Below, one piece after another: positions 1 to 12,200 of a DNA stretch of 64,000 nucleotides. Each line of letters starts with the position of its first letter. Position 1 is the stretch's first letter. This DNA is from Berberis thunbergii (taxonomy: Eukaryota; Streptophyta; Magnoliopsida; Ranunculales; Berberidaceae), in NCBI GenBank assembly GCA_003290165.1, contig QNQO01000520.1, positions 434,001 through 498,000 on the forward strand. The letters run 5' to 3'. The notes beneath the pieces were generated by a model that saw only the letters and a program-made list of their open reading frames with translations, made no database searches and was not told the DNA's origin. The position numbers and the translations under genes are program-made.

Positions 1-48
1 TCAAATAAATTTCAAATAAAAACTTCTATTACAAGTCTTGAAACTTAC

Positions 49-3000
49 AGCGACTGGTCCTTCAACTCTTAATAAGGGTGTTTTCGGAAAAACAACTGAT
101 CCCTCAGAAACAGCGTAGACTTCAACATCGGAACAATCAATGCCCCTAAGATAATCAAAAAACCCATCCTAGAGTAAAACAAGGAATGTAGTAGTCAATC
201 ACACATAATTCAGAAAAATAAACAATTTTAAAAAGCGATAATAAACGATAAAGAGACATTCATGTGTTGAGCATGAATTCAGAAAAAAGGTAAATAAAAT
301 AAAATAAGATTAGCAATAATAAATATTTCTTACCTTTCCAAAAACGCATCCCTATAATACTTTTTTTATTACTTTGTTACAGTTTTTGCGTGATAAATAT
401 AATGAGTTTGATAATAACTTCTGATGAAAATGGTTTCCAATTGAGGATCTTCACTGCCACCTAGAATAATAAGATTGTAAAAACACTGACATTGTGAGCG
501 TAGTTTTACGAAATACAGAATTGGGCCTTTGTTTCACGTCCGTTTTCAGAAAATTAAATATTTAAAGAATGTGCGAAGTCTAAATGAGATTCTTACCAAG
601 AACAGAACGCTCTCATCTAGGGGAGCCCGAGACCCGTAAAAGAAATTGTGTAGCATGAAGAGTTGAACTACTATTAACAAGTTTCAAAGTTTGAAATTGA
701 GAGATTGAACAGCCTAAGGGTAATACAATCTTTAAAGTAATAAACCTGTATAAGACTAGAAAATGATGGATCTACTGTGCTCTTGTATATCTCTAGCCTT
801 CTATGAATGAGTAAATGGCCAATAAAACTTCAATAGATTAAGACCCTATGCCTTGTTCAACAGATACAATATGTGGAGGGTTAACTGCTTGTAATCATAC
901 AGACATATTATTTAAGCAATTAATATAACATGAATGCTGTAATATGATGATAATGTTTGGAATTACTCAAAAACAATTAATATACTAGTGTTTTAGCTAT
1001 AGAGAAAACTGGTCACATACCATATACCCATGTCCAAATGTATTTGACATGATTATGGAATTTTTTTAATAAGGTAAAAATATAAGTGACGAAAGTGGCT
1101 ACAAAAAGGAGGGAACCCTTTGGAAACTTAAGCCCCCGAATCAAAATGTATTAATTTGTATACAAGGAATCTAAAAACAATATGTGGAGGGTTAACTGCT
1201 TGTAATCATACAGACATATTATTTAAGCAATTAATATAACATGAAATCTGTAATATGATGATAATGCTTGGAATTACTCAAAAACAATTAATATACGAGT
1301 GTTTTAGCTATAGAGAAAACTGGTCACATACCATATACCCATGTCCAAATGTATTTGACATGATTATGGAATTTTTTTAATAAGGTAAAAATATAAGTGA
1401 TGAAAGGGGCTACAAAAAGGAGGGAACCCTTTGGAGACTTAAGCCCCCGAATCAAAATGTATTAATTTGTATACAAGGAATCTAAAAACAATCAAATGAT
1501 TATGCGATTTGAAGGATCCAGTTATTGTGGAGTGTTAAGGAAGTTTCTTCCAATAGCTGAAAGTAAGCTCAACATCCCGCCTCTATAATTTATTTAGTTT
1601 ACTTTTTCGGGATCAACCTAGAGTTGTATTCAATAGAACGAAATATTACAATACAGGCACAAAAAATAAAAAATAATATATATATATATTATTTTACAAC
1701 CATACCACACTGTTCCAATTATACAATCAAATTTTAAATCGGTACCTAAATAAACAACAATCAGAATACAAGTAATGTGAATCATAGAACTAAATTACCT
1801 CACATGTACCAGGCAATGATTCACGGAGAAAGGCAATGTCATCCTCGGTCAATTTAAAATTAGCAATGAGCCGAATGCATTCTTCTAAACCAGCAAAGAT
1901 AGTGTATTCACCACCAAAGGGATTTCTCCGGAAAAACAGATCGAACCTAAAAAATTTTGGTGGTTACTGGTTAGGCAGTTGAAAGACAGCTTAACTTTAG
2001 TATGAACCATTGAGCACCTTTCCCAAGACAGTTTCATAATTAAAGCAACAGATATCACCACTTCTTAATCAAGAAAAAATCTGATGGTATCTTTTTCATT
2101 ATTATTACTAAGAAAAACAAGCAGAATGTATTAATTAAGGAGATAAAGGGGAGAGCGAGCAGAGCAAGAGGGATACAAACAAGAGCATCTAAGTAGCAAG
2201 TGGCACCCAATTCTTGGAAGAGAATGATGAATGGTAAGTGTTCCAGGTAACTAGACGAGAAAAAAGTGAGATTTGTACAATTGTCATTCTTTTCATATTA
2301 TAGTATAAAATATAATATTAATCTCCCTCACTGACAATCAAATTCTTATTATCTAAGTCCACTTCGTGATGTTATGATAAAAAGTCCTTATTTGGAGCAC
2401 TTTATGGAAACTCGTGTGCTATAAAGTAACAACTCAGAGAGGTCATCATAGCTGCTCTTCACATAGATACCTTATCTTGCCACAGCCAGGTGTCCTCATT
2501 GTAGGTCATAATGTGCACATACAGCAGCCTCCTAACGTGCAAATCCCACATTGTCCCATCATAAAAACATGGCAAAACCAATCCACGAACCCTTTTTTAT
2601 GCCAAAAAGGAAGCAAATCAATCTTCAAACTCCACCTTTGAGTGGCTTATCAGAGTTCTATTTGCCTGCTTACCAACATCCACTTTGAACGACAATTGCT
2701 CAACAAACTTGGGCTTACATAGAGTGCACCCATGAGCATCTTCTCCATACCCGTATTATCTTCCTCCATAACACCTGATTTTCAACCCCAAATCTCCACA
2801 TCCTTTATATATGATCGCTTAATTGAAGAATCTCACCTTTTGAATGCCTAGGACCCCATTGCCTTTGGTCTACAACCCATTTCCATGCAATTAATTTTTG
2901 GTCCCAACTGAAGTTCCCACAGACAGAGAAAACTGCAGCAGAGTTTTTCAATGAGATTGGCAACCAAGATAGGAGATAGTTTTACATCATAAAACCGAGA

Positions 3001-3762
3001 ATGCTTGCGAGAGAACTATTGAGTAATGTTATTCTCTCCATCTCAGAGATGTACCTTTTTTCCCCGAACCGCAAGGTGAATTTGAAGTCTCTCAATAGAT
3101 TTGACTCGAATTCATTGTTGTATCTACACCACAAAGGGATGCTCAAGTAGCTGGTGCTAGTGAGACTTGTAATTACCCACCGGATAAATCAGATAGATGT
3201 GGAAGTTTAAGCTCAGACATAACTTTGAACCATAATGGAGATGATCTCAGAAAATGTGTGTTTGCTCCACATTGTATCATCTGCCTATTGCAACACCGAA
3301 TGGAGGTACCTTTTATTAGACTTTACATCCAAAAATATGGTTCGGCTGCCAGGCTAATAAACTCACCTCTCCTATAATCTTAAAGAGCTAAGTGGATATG
3401 GGATTCCTTGCCAAATGTCGTGAGATGCTCTAAAGAAACCTTCGGGAGAACCATTGGTGTTGATTGAAGAAGTTGCCAACTTAAGCAAATATGTAGTGAA
3501 TCCATTTTACAACCATGCAAATGAATCAATGGGGTGGAATCTTCATCTAAAGATACATTTCTTAATAGGAGGTGAAAAACGCTTCAACGATAATGAATTG
3601 AATAGCTACAACTTATGGATGAAGAAAAGGTGATTGTTGATTTTTAAAGTGAAGCGGGTATATTTAGTCCTCTTTTTGGCGCATTTTCTCTCTTTCTTAT
3701 TTGTTTTTCCTTAGGATTGTCTTTGTAATAAAATCAAATTGAGTGTAATTTTTTTTTTTTGG

Positions 3763-3795
<33 letters not shown>

Positions 3796-4592
3796 GGGGG
3801 GGACCCACACCTCACTCTAATGAAAATTTTCCCAAGAGGCTAGTTTGGAATGAAATGTAATCCGTCCAAGATTTATTTCTTCATGTGGCAAAGTATTTAA
3901 GGATGCCTAAGTAGCTAATATATTGAGGAAGATAGGTATGGAGGTGAACAATCCTTTGGCTGGCTGCTAGAATGTGGATGAATCCATTAAACATTTATTC
4001 CCAATGCTTCCCGCTAGCAATGGGCACATCAGACTACTAAGTGAGTCACTTTGTAATCCCATGGGTGTATTGTCGGAGCTAAGTCGTGCAAATTGGAGTT
4101 GAAAGAGTGTAACTTATAAATAGAAAGTTTCAATACTAAATCATTCATTCTGTATTGACCAAAACATCTAACAAGAACTAATACAATACCCAAAATGTAT
4201 AAATTAAAATTCTCCATTGACCAAATCATTCTCCAGCTACCACGAGTTGTCATCTAATCCAATATTGATTAAAACATGAATTCAAGTAATCCGATAGTCT
4301 CAAGGATACGATGTAATCATGCAAACACATCCACTAGTGTCAACTAAAAACACATTTGTAGTAAATCCACCTACAAAACATACAAGAAGTAGAATTGAGA
4401 ATAAAAAAAGAGAAAAGGAAATCTAACATACACTGCTCGTTCCTGATGCTTGCCGGCCTTCCAGTAGGCATAAGCCATGGTGAACTGATAAAGATCAGTG
4501 AGGAGCGGCGTAACCATTGGATTAGTCGGAGGAGGTATTTTCTTCTTCACTTCCTCGTCCAATCCATTCGATATCCCCTTCCACGACTCCAT
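49..4592 (-). CDS. NAPRT: Nicotinate phosphoribosyltransferase, 5' part (exons 1-3; continues beyond the left edge)
   Basis: This enzyme joins nicotinate to PRPP to give nicotinate mononucleotide, the entry step of the Preiss-Handler NAD salvage route. Three exons read cleanly on the minus strand. Exon 1 (4592-4432, 53 codons plus 2 nt) contains [20 protein letters not shown], the conserved plant NAPRT start. Exon 2 (1946-1799) contains [15 protein letters not shown]. Exon 3 (168-49) contains [19 protein letters not shown] and VEGPVA. Splice sites are canonical: donors GTATGT, GTAATT and GTAAGT, and acceptors TTTTTTAG and ACTCTAG. Intron phases (2, then 0, then 0) keep the frame open for 143 residues. 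The ATG at 4592-4590 is the first in frame and is preceded by a TATA box and an AAACCCTA motif. No stop or frameshift is seen, so this looks like a functional host gene. About three quarters of the protein lies outside the window. Confidence 0.95.
870..1491. repeat. 311-bp direct tandem duplication in NAPRT intron 2
   Basis: Two adjacent copies, 870-1180 and 1181-1491, both start TATGTGGAGGGTTAACTGC and both end GGAATCTAAAAACAA. They differ at only a few positions (for example ATGAATGCTG against ATGAAATCTG, and GACGAAAGTGGC against GATGAAAGGGGC). The high identity points to a recent duplication. Intron 2 spans 169-1798. Confidence 0.95.
1670..1695. repeat. 26-bp perfect AT palindrome
   Basis: The stretch consists of AAAATAA, then alternating TA, then TTATTTT, and equals its own reverse complement over 26 bp. 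It sits in NAPRT intron 2, about 100 bp beyond the exon 2 donor in the direction of transcription. Confidence 0.9.
2830..3335 (-). pseudogene. LINE reverse transcriptase fragment (antisense to + strand)
   Basis: On the minus strand a degenerate L1-type plant RT can be followed with frame changes. A LQ*ADDTM stretch near 3302-3270 corresponds to the RT catalytic (F/Y)ADD box. It is followed by a region like YLGIPL (SYLSIPLW). Next comes the conserved block after the palm, [13 protein letters not shown] near 3060-3010, and then [13 protein letters not shown] near 2915-2870, like the 'W..V..PK..GGLG' block. Stops and frameshifts make it non-functional. It lies in NAPRT intron 1 in the same orientation as the gene. 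Ends are approximate. Confidence 0.75.
3748..3803. repeat. Poly-T followed by a G homopolymer
   Basis: A run of about 13 T is followed by GGC, about 31 consecutive G, A, and 7 more G. Such a G run can form G-quadruplexes on the plus strand, and on the minus strand gives a C-rich stretch inside the NAPRT intron. Its exact length is unreliable in any sequencing technology. Confidence 0.9.
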
Positions 4593-4660
4593 TTTTTCTT
4601 TTTTTTTCTAGGGTTTTTCACTTTTGTTCTTGGGCTTCTTTTTATATAGAGAGAAGAAAG
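4593..4660 (-). promoter_or_regulatory. Probable NAPRT core promoter and short 5' UTR
   Basis: Reading the minus strand, TATATAAA (4648-4641) lies about 50 nt before the NAPRT ATG, and the telo-box-like AAACCCTAG (4617-4609) lies between them. Telo-box motifs are common near the start of plant housekeeping genes. The spacing implies a transcript leader of only about 20 nt, so transcription may also start further upstream. Confidence 0.5.
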
Positions 4661-4938
4661 AGCAACGATGAGGAGTTGAGAAGAGAAACGACTCTTTTCT
4701 TTTTCTTGGAGGTTACGGTTGGGTTTTAGACGGATAAATGAGAGGAGTTAACGGTGAGAGAGAGGGAGAGAGCGTCAACAACCCAGCTCAGGACACATCT
4801 CAAAACTCTGTACTAGTTATTAGGGATAGTACCACTGCTACTGTTGAGGTGGGCGTACTAACTGGGATTCAACATTCATTTGCCTTGCGTACTTCTGTAT
4901 GCAAAATGGGTCCCAACAAGAGTTATTCGCATTATTTT

Positions 4939-5000
4939 AATAGATAATGTAACCTTCGGTGCTCCCTCCAATAGATAATGTAACCTTCGGTGCTCCCTCC
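4939..5000. repeat. 31-bp perfect tandem duplication
   Basis: Two identical 31-bp copies (4939-4969 and 4970-5000) begin AATAGATAATGTAACC and end GGTGCTCCCTCC. They lie about 400 bp upstream of the NAPRT start codon, between that gene and the LINE. Confidence 0.95.
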
Positions 5001-5559
5001 CCCTCATCGTTGCTATCTAACAAAATGTGAAAGTTTCTATAATAAATAATATATTCATATTTTGTGGTCTACAACACAAAGTTTGAGCACTGAGAACTCC
5101 CTCATCTTTGTTACATTTTTCCTCTCTCTCTCTTTTTTCCACCTTCTTTCTCTACCCCAGATGTCTTTAACACAAAATAATGCGCGTTCTAGTTTGCTTT
5201 TGGTACCATCTTTTGTGTTTTTATTTTTGCAAGTCTTCCACAAAGTGCGCTCCTTTCTGGTTGTCCCCACCTTGCTCGATACTACCAACAATACTGTTAC
5301 ATTATGATCACCACCACATTACTTGCCACAAAATCTCTTCAAAACATCAAATCACCTCATCTCAGTTCATTAATACGTGTAATCATTCCTCTTCCACACC
5401 CATACCTCATTCCTTCAAAGAGCAAAGCCCTAACGAACATAGATTTGCATATTTACTTCAAAGATCTTTGCGACAATCTGAGACTCGCCACCACTCTGAA
5501 TCCTCACCTAACACTGCCAATACCACCTTTTTTTCCAAGCTCACAATTGCTATAGAGCT

Positions 5560-6764
5560 TTGATCATGGAATCCCCAAACAACACACAATCTCAAAGATC
5601 ATTTACTACACCTACTCTCAATATTAATTTAAATCTTCCCCAACTCCAAACTCACTTACACCCTCTCCAAATACATCACCAACGGCCACACACGCAACAC
5701 ACGTCCTCCAATCTCATTTTTCATCATCTTCAAGTTTTCCATAACATACCACATACTCCCTTTCTAAACACCCACCACCACTCCCTGTCGCTTTCTTCTA
5801 ACACAAGTTTCAATTTAAATCCCACACAAATCACCATGCACAACTTAGTTACGCACACCACCAACACCCCTATCATTGACCTTACAAATCCTCAAACCAC
5901 CATGCATGATACCCATGACCACTCCACACAATCAGGGACAAGTTTCTTCCTCGACACTCATCCCACAAAAGTTGATCATTGCCAACCTTCAACAACAACT
6001 AGTCGAGCAACTTACGCTACCAGCCCATGTTTTTGCTTCGCGACTGCAAGGAGATATGGACATTAGAGAGTTGCGAGCAGTCGAAAAGTATCATCACTGC
6101 CAAGGTTTTCGCATAGATACTTTTGCACATAGAGTGGCTGCACAATGGGATATTCAACAATATTTTCATGTTGAAAAACTTGATCATAACCATGATATTG
6201 ACAATGCCTTCTATCTTATTCAATTTACAACCATGGAGGACAAATACAAAGTCACCCATTCTAGCCCCTGGTCCATGTTTGGTAAATTAATCTCAGTAAA
6301 GGATTGGCAGCTTGATTACCATAATATCAACTACGGCATTATCCCCATTTGGGTGTGATTCCACTAGTTCCCAACCCAATTTTTTTTTTTTTTGCATGAT
6401 ATGAAGTTGTTGGCCAGTTGCATAGGGGAATTTATAGAAGTTGATATGAACTCTTTGGAGAACATAGTCATTCCTTACATACGGTTTAAGATCTGGTTCG
6501 ATATAAACACACCATTGCCAAGTTCAATGCAGACAAATTTTGGGAATGCTCACGGTCGCCAATACAGCATTCGGTTTTGTTATGAAAACGTGCACCTTTT
6601 GTTATTGTTGTGGCATGATCGGCCATGCAGCCACGAGGGAAGAATGCCCAACATACTTGCAGCTATACAACTCTTTCCCTAACACCCCTGATGTCACCAT
6701 GCAAATCAACAAAGCTTTACCATTCAACATGACCTCCAGAATTACTTATCGTCGTGAACAATGA
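5560..6764 (+). pseudogene. LINE ORF1, N-terminal part (DUF4283-like domain and CCHC zinc knuckle)
   Basis: ORF1 proteins of plant LINEs bind the element RNA. From 5566 the frame gives a His/Thr/Pro-rich leader. It shifts near 5870-6000 into a DUF4283-like segment (5950-6358) with HNHDIDNAFYLIQF, SPWSMFGKLISVKDW and a closing IPIWV, matching the 'P..F....L....W.....PIW' pattern. After a stop and an oligo-T frameshift at 6380-6392 comes GEFIEVDMNSL. The zinc knuckle, CYCCGMIGHAATREEC (CX2CX4HX6C), is at about 6600-6647. At least three frame breaks make it a pseudogene. The rest of ORF1 resumes after the insertion at 6999-8190. Confidence 0.8.
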
Positions 6765-6998
6765 GTGGGAATGCCACCCAGAGATCTCCAAGCTCCATCA
6801 TTCCGATATACTTTTCGACCAATTAAGGTATCGCCGACGGCAATATTCAGAAAGAGGCAATACAACTTGATTGACAATGGTTGCACTCTTCTTCCATCTC
6901 AACCAACTCAACCGAGTCCAACCGACTTAACTCTCAATCACTCACCAATCCCAACACAATACAGACTCAACCTTGCTGATGTCACGCCCATTGATGCG

Positions 6999-8190
6999 CT
7001 ATTTTAGTAGCACACAACTTAATACCCTACTTTGTGATTGTAGTATAGAATAAGTAGGGATCATTCTAGATCGGGGATTAGAGGGTTTGTCAATTAACAC
7101 TAATAATAACTAAACGACAACTAACAACCTAGTTAATTAAATAAAAGGGGATTGGATTTTCTAAATTAAACTATGAATATAACTACGAAAATTACTGTAA
7201 AGATAATAAAACTAAAGGGATGGCAAAGATGAGAAATTAGCTAAGGGTTTATCTCCACACACCAAACATATGCTTATAAATCAATCTTTAATAATCACTT
7301 GCTAACTCGTGAGAGACAATGCTCAAGACTAATCGTGACCGCACTACATTAATCTTATGATTTTCCCAAGTTTGTTGAATTAAACTAAGCATCGCTTTCA
7401 AACTATTACGCTATCTAAACAGGAATCGCAAATTAAATAACAATCTAAGATCATTATGTTTTGTGGAAAATATGAACACTGACTAGGCAATTATAAGTAT
7501 GATCAACATCTTGTTCTTGCCTAGGTTTTTACTTAACCTTACAAATGTTCATTGGTATTTACTACTTGTGAATACAATATTATAACAATTAGGTGAAACT
7601 CTCCTATACTCTAGCCCCAGATCCTAGCATGCTTACTAAATTAGCCACCTTAACAAACATACAAACAAAAGTTCTCTATAAAGCAGTTAAGCAAAACACA
7701 ATCACTAATAGCAAGGAAGATTAAATTCAATTAATTTATAAAGCACATGTTCGGGGCTTCAAATCCACCCCTAACTAAGAAGAGTTTAGCTAGACATATT
7801 AATTATGTTCAAACAGTAATCCATAATCAATAATCAAATTAAAATAAGTAAAAGAATTAAGAGATGAAACAAAACACTGTAGCCTGATCCGTGGTGGTAT
7901 TGAGTAGAAGCTGGGGTGCGTATAGCGCGAAGGAAGATATCCCTTCCTCCCGATCTCTGCTTCTTCGATCTCCCTTTTTTCGCGATCTCTGCTTCTTCGA
8001 TCTTTCTTCCAGTGAGAAGAGGATGCGAGTGGGATGGCGATGAAGGTTTTGGCTGATAACGAGAAGGGACGAGTAGGGAAAGAAGAGGGACTGAGATGGT
8101 GGCTAGGGTTTGGTGAGGTGGTGATGGGTGGCAATAATCAGCGAGGGAGAGAAGGACTGAAATGAGGGTTTATCGATGATGGTGGATGCG
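6999..8190. mobile_element. Unclassified 1.2-kb insertion splitting LINE ORF1
   Basis: LINE ORF1 sequence stops near 6998 and resumes near 8191. The hexamer GATGCG flanks both sides (6993-6998 and 8185-8190), consistent with a short target duplication, though it could be chance. The insert starts CTATTTTAGTAGCACAC, is AT-rich, has no long ORF, and contains an imperfect direct repeat of GATCTCTGCTTCTTCGATC (7954-8003). Neither LTRs nor terminal inverted repeats were found. The 43895-44266 stretch begins similarly and may be a relative. Confidence 0.5.
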
Positions 8191-9271
8191 ATCGACTCAT
8201 TAATTTCAACATAGTTGCCTCACCTGCAACCACCTCCCAAGAACTAGGTCGCAAGTTTCCAATTAAGGCGTATCTTTTTACGCCTGAGCACCTTGATGAT
8301 TCATCTATAGTTGAGCTTCAAGCAATTAATTGTTGTCCTCTTGCCGACACAAGCACTCATCCAACACGCAATTTCATTCCATCACTTAACCAGGAATTGA
8401 CATTGTTACAACAGGTGCTAGACGTCGGACTCCAACTCATCTCCATCCTCAACTTCAATATGCTCATGTCAATATCTTTGAAGAAAACCTCTTGACATCG
8501 TCTATTCAAGCTCAGACCATAATCAAGATCTTTGAACAAATGGAGAACAATAAAGGAATCATTCCGTAGGGAGCATCAACTTCTTTTGTGGTCGACTCAC
8601 CATCACTCACGCTCCCAACTCTGCTTGAACACTTCATAGCGGATGTGCCATCTTTGAACCAAATGTTGGCGGTAAATGATGCAACTCATGCATCCATGGG
8701 GATGCTTCATGCGATACCTTTTCCTTCATTGTACGGCCTCATGGATTCTTATGACTCTAATCAGGCTCCACAAACAATACATATGCACAAACAGATCCCT
8801 ATTACTAACCAAGTTCTTGAGAAGGAAAAACAAGAAGACAATGAATGTACTAAGAAGGACCAGGTCGTTAATGCAGTGGATAATGATATTTCATTTGCAA
8901 AAAAGGACAATTCCTCAAGTGTGTTAAGGTTTCGATCATGCTCAAACTCTGCTACTATGATGAATACACAGAAAGGAAAGCGCAAGGCGGAATATGATCA
9001 AGCTTGGCAGTCCACATACATGAACAAAAGGCACTTAAGGGGCCTTATTATCTGCAGTGACCCAATAGAATCTCACTTTGATAATGCTTCCTATGCTTCT
9101 GCAATAAAAGAAAAATCAGGAACAAATATGGCAGATGAACACCGAGTCCCACACACTCTACTCACATCACAGACCGGCTCCACAACATATCCCAACAACT
9201 CTTGTACAGTTCTTGGACCTGCTAGGGAGGATAGGGCGACCGCTGATAAAGGGTCGCCACTGTCTACATGA
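8191..9271 (+). pseudogene. LINE ORF1, C-terminal part
   Basis: This continues ORF1 after the insertion. A frame from 8200 (FNIVASPATTSQELGRKF) runs with one or more frameshifts into an open stretch from 8588 to the TGA at 9269-9271. That stretch is low-complexity and polar, with a basic segment GKRKAEYDQAW near 8965 and no recognised domain. Its stop overlaps the ORF2 start (ATG at 9268), the close spacing seen in many LINEs. Assignment to ORF1 rests on position rather than a domain. Confidence 0.6.
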
Positions 9272-12200
9272 TCCTTGCTTGGAACGCTCGGGACATAGAG
9301 TCCCCCGGTGCCATCCAAAATCTGAGGGCCTTCTCCCTAAAATCCAAATATGAGATCATCTTTTTATCCGAAACTAAAGCCACAGCCGCCATAATGGATT
9401 GATTATGTCGGAGATTAGGCTTCAAACACGAAGCATTGATACTAGCTACTGGACTTTCTGGAGGTCTCGCTTTATTTTGTAAAGACAGTATCAGTTTAAA
9501 TATTATTTCGTCTTGTAAATATTTTTTTTCTTTGCACTTTGGATAATTATTTCACTGCTAGCACTTGGTCTATCATCTTCATCTACGGGGAACCAAATCC
9601 ATCCCTAAGGAAATTTTGGGAATCTTTATCCCAATTGTATGGAACATAGGTCACTCCACTCTTATAATTGGTGATCTAAACGCTATCTTGCTTCCTCAAG
9701 ATAAACTTGGAAGCAAAAGGGCAAATCATGTTATTATTAGACATCTGTCTACTATCATGGATACCTTCAACATGGTGGATTTCCCTCTTAATGGGTCCAA
9801 ATTTACTTGGAACAACAAAAGAAAGGATCACAATGGTATTAAAGCCAAATTAGATAGAGTCGTAGTTTCCACCAATTGGATAACCTTATTTCCATCTGCT
9901 ACAGCTAGAACTATTCACACACCCTCTTCCGATCACATAGCTCTCTCTTTCCATCTTGTCACAAATTCAAACACTGAACACAAAACTCTTTAGATTTTTC
10001 ATATGTGGACCAGAGATCCTAACTGTCGTAAATTGGTCAACAAAACCTGGACTCCTAGAAAAAACCAATCACCAGCTTTGAACTTCCACCTCAAAACCTA
10101 GAAACTTAGCCATGACCTTACTAGATGGAACAAGAGAGAATTTCGCAATATCCCCAACAACATTAAAGAAACCATGCAAGCCTTAGATACCGCTCAGAGT
10201 GCCATTCCTTCCACAGCCAATGCCAATGCAATCTCTATCTTCGAGGCACGACTATCATAGCTTTACCATTGAAATGACTTTTTTGGAGCAACAAATCAGG
10301 AGAGTTCTGGCTTAAGGATGGCAACAAAAATACCAAGTTTTTCATCTTGCCACCTTACTGCGTAGAAAAAGAAACCAAATCCTTGGTATTCAAGATCATC
10401 TTAAGAACTGGCACTTTACTCATCCAACCATTGGTTAGGTTCTCAATGATTATTTCAACTCCATCTTTCAGTCATCCAACCCGTCTGCTGACACAAACAT
10501 TTCTGGACTCTTCTCTCCGAACATCTAGCTCCAGGAAAACGATTCCCTCATTAGTCCTCCTACGGAAGAGGAAATTAAAGCCACTATATTTTCGATGGGG
10601 AGTCACAAAGCACCTGGCCCAGACGGTTTCCACACATTTTCTTCCAATTTTATTGGGAAATTTTCAAAACAGATGTCATGGAGGTGGTGACAAACTTTTT
10701 TTTTCTCACAAGAAGATTAGATCTTAAACTTAATGAAACTTTCATAGCCTTGATTCCTAAAGTTTCAAATCCAACCACACTAGATAAAATTTGACCGATT
10801 GGCCTTTGCAATGTTATCTATAAAACTAATTCAAAGATTCTGGCAAATAGAATCAAACTTTTTTTGGATAACATCATATCCCCCAATAAATGGGCTTTCC
10901 TCAAAGGATGATCAATTACTTACAATGTGTCATTAGCTCACGAAACTTTCTTTCAAATGAAACACTGTCGTAAGAAGAAACAAGGGTGGATGGCCATAAA
11001 AATTGACATGGCTAAGGCTTATGACCGAGTCGAATGGCCTTTTGTCCTTATCCTAAGACAATTAGAATTTATAGAGAAATGGATTCAAATGATTGATCAG
11101 TGCATTTCAACTACCACTCTCAGGGTACTGTTCAATGGTACACCCCTTCCAACCATCTCCCCCACTTGCGAACTTCGCCAAGGGAACCCCTCTCCCCATA
11201 TTTGTTCATCCTAGTGGCTGAAGTCCTATCCAAAATGCTTGCAAAAGCAGAAGAAAACAAACAAATTAAAGGGATCAGTATTAGATGACATTCCTCTCTA
11301 TCAGTCATCTCTTGTACACAAATGACCTGATGCTTTTTTCTAGAGCCTCGCTCTTCGAGGCTCATGCAGTGAAAGATATCCTCGCCTCTTACTGTCTTGC
11401 CTATGGACAAAAATAAATTACAACAAATTCTCGGTCTATTATAACTCAAATGTCCATCATAGACATATTAAAATGATCAATAGGATTCTTGGCTCCAAAC
11501 TGTACAAACCTAAAGATAAATATCTTGGGTCGCCATTGCTCATCTCCATGAAGAAATCCACAGATTTCCAATTTTTGATTGATAAAATCAACTCAAAACT
11601 GTCGTCTTGGAAATCAAAGGTGTTGTCTCAGGCAGGGCGCACAATTACGATTAAAGCAATTCTAAATTCGATCTCGGTTTACACCATGTAAACATATCTG
11701 CTTCCTTCCTCGGTCACCACTAAAATTGATCACATAGGCTGGAATTTTTGGTGGAACGGGACAGATTGCGAGAAAGGGAAATATATATACCCACGGTCAC
11801 ATATAACTCTTTTTTGACATTTGGGAGGGTTGAACATCCCAAACAACCGCACCAGAAACATGGCCCTTATGGCAAAAAACATTTGGCAGACACTCTCCAT
11901 GACATAAAATCCTTGTACATTCCAGCTTAAGAGCGTATATTGGAAAAACAAGAACCTTTTTCAACTTGTTAAAACACCTTCCCAAGCATCCTTCTCTTGG
12001 CGAGGGAACCAGACGGTCCTCAACAAAATGAAAAAACTCATTTGCTGGCAGATTGGATCAGGTGAAGATATTGATTTATGAAAAGATTGTTGGGTAAAAC
12101 CAAATTGTCTTCTTGTGGACTACCCTAACCCCGATCTTCAACCACATGCAACCATTCCTTCTAAGATAGTGGACTTGTAGATTACCACCCCTGGGCAACA

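Larger units (their letters stand above)
1947..4431 (-). other. NAPRT intron 1 (2.49 kb), transposon-loaded
   Basis: The intron is bounded by donor GTATGT (4431-4426) and acceptor TTTTTTAG (1947). It carries an antisense LINE reverse transcriptase remnant near 2830-3335 and a T/G homopolymer near 3748-3803. No coding exon was recognised in 1947-2830 or 3340-4425; open frames there are short and unlike any family known to me. Confidence 0.85.

Noticed and set aside
4738..4947. Open frame of 69 codons upstream of NAPRT
   Set aside because: It runs out of the probable promoter in the opposite direction, has no recognisable motif and contains part of a tandem duplication; most likely chance.
5055..5563. 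Overlapping short open frames on both strands at the LINE leader
   Set aside because: Low-complexity pyrimidine-rich sequence gives Leu/Ser/Phe-rich frames; this is better read as the LINE 5' UTR.
7799..8134. 111-codon minus-strand open frame
   Set aside because: It arises from a TCTTCGATC repeat inside the unclassified insertion and has no family resemblance.
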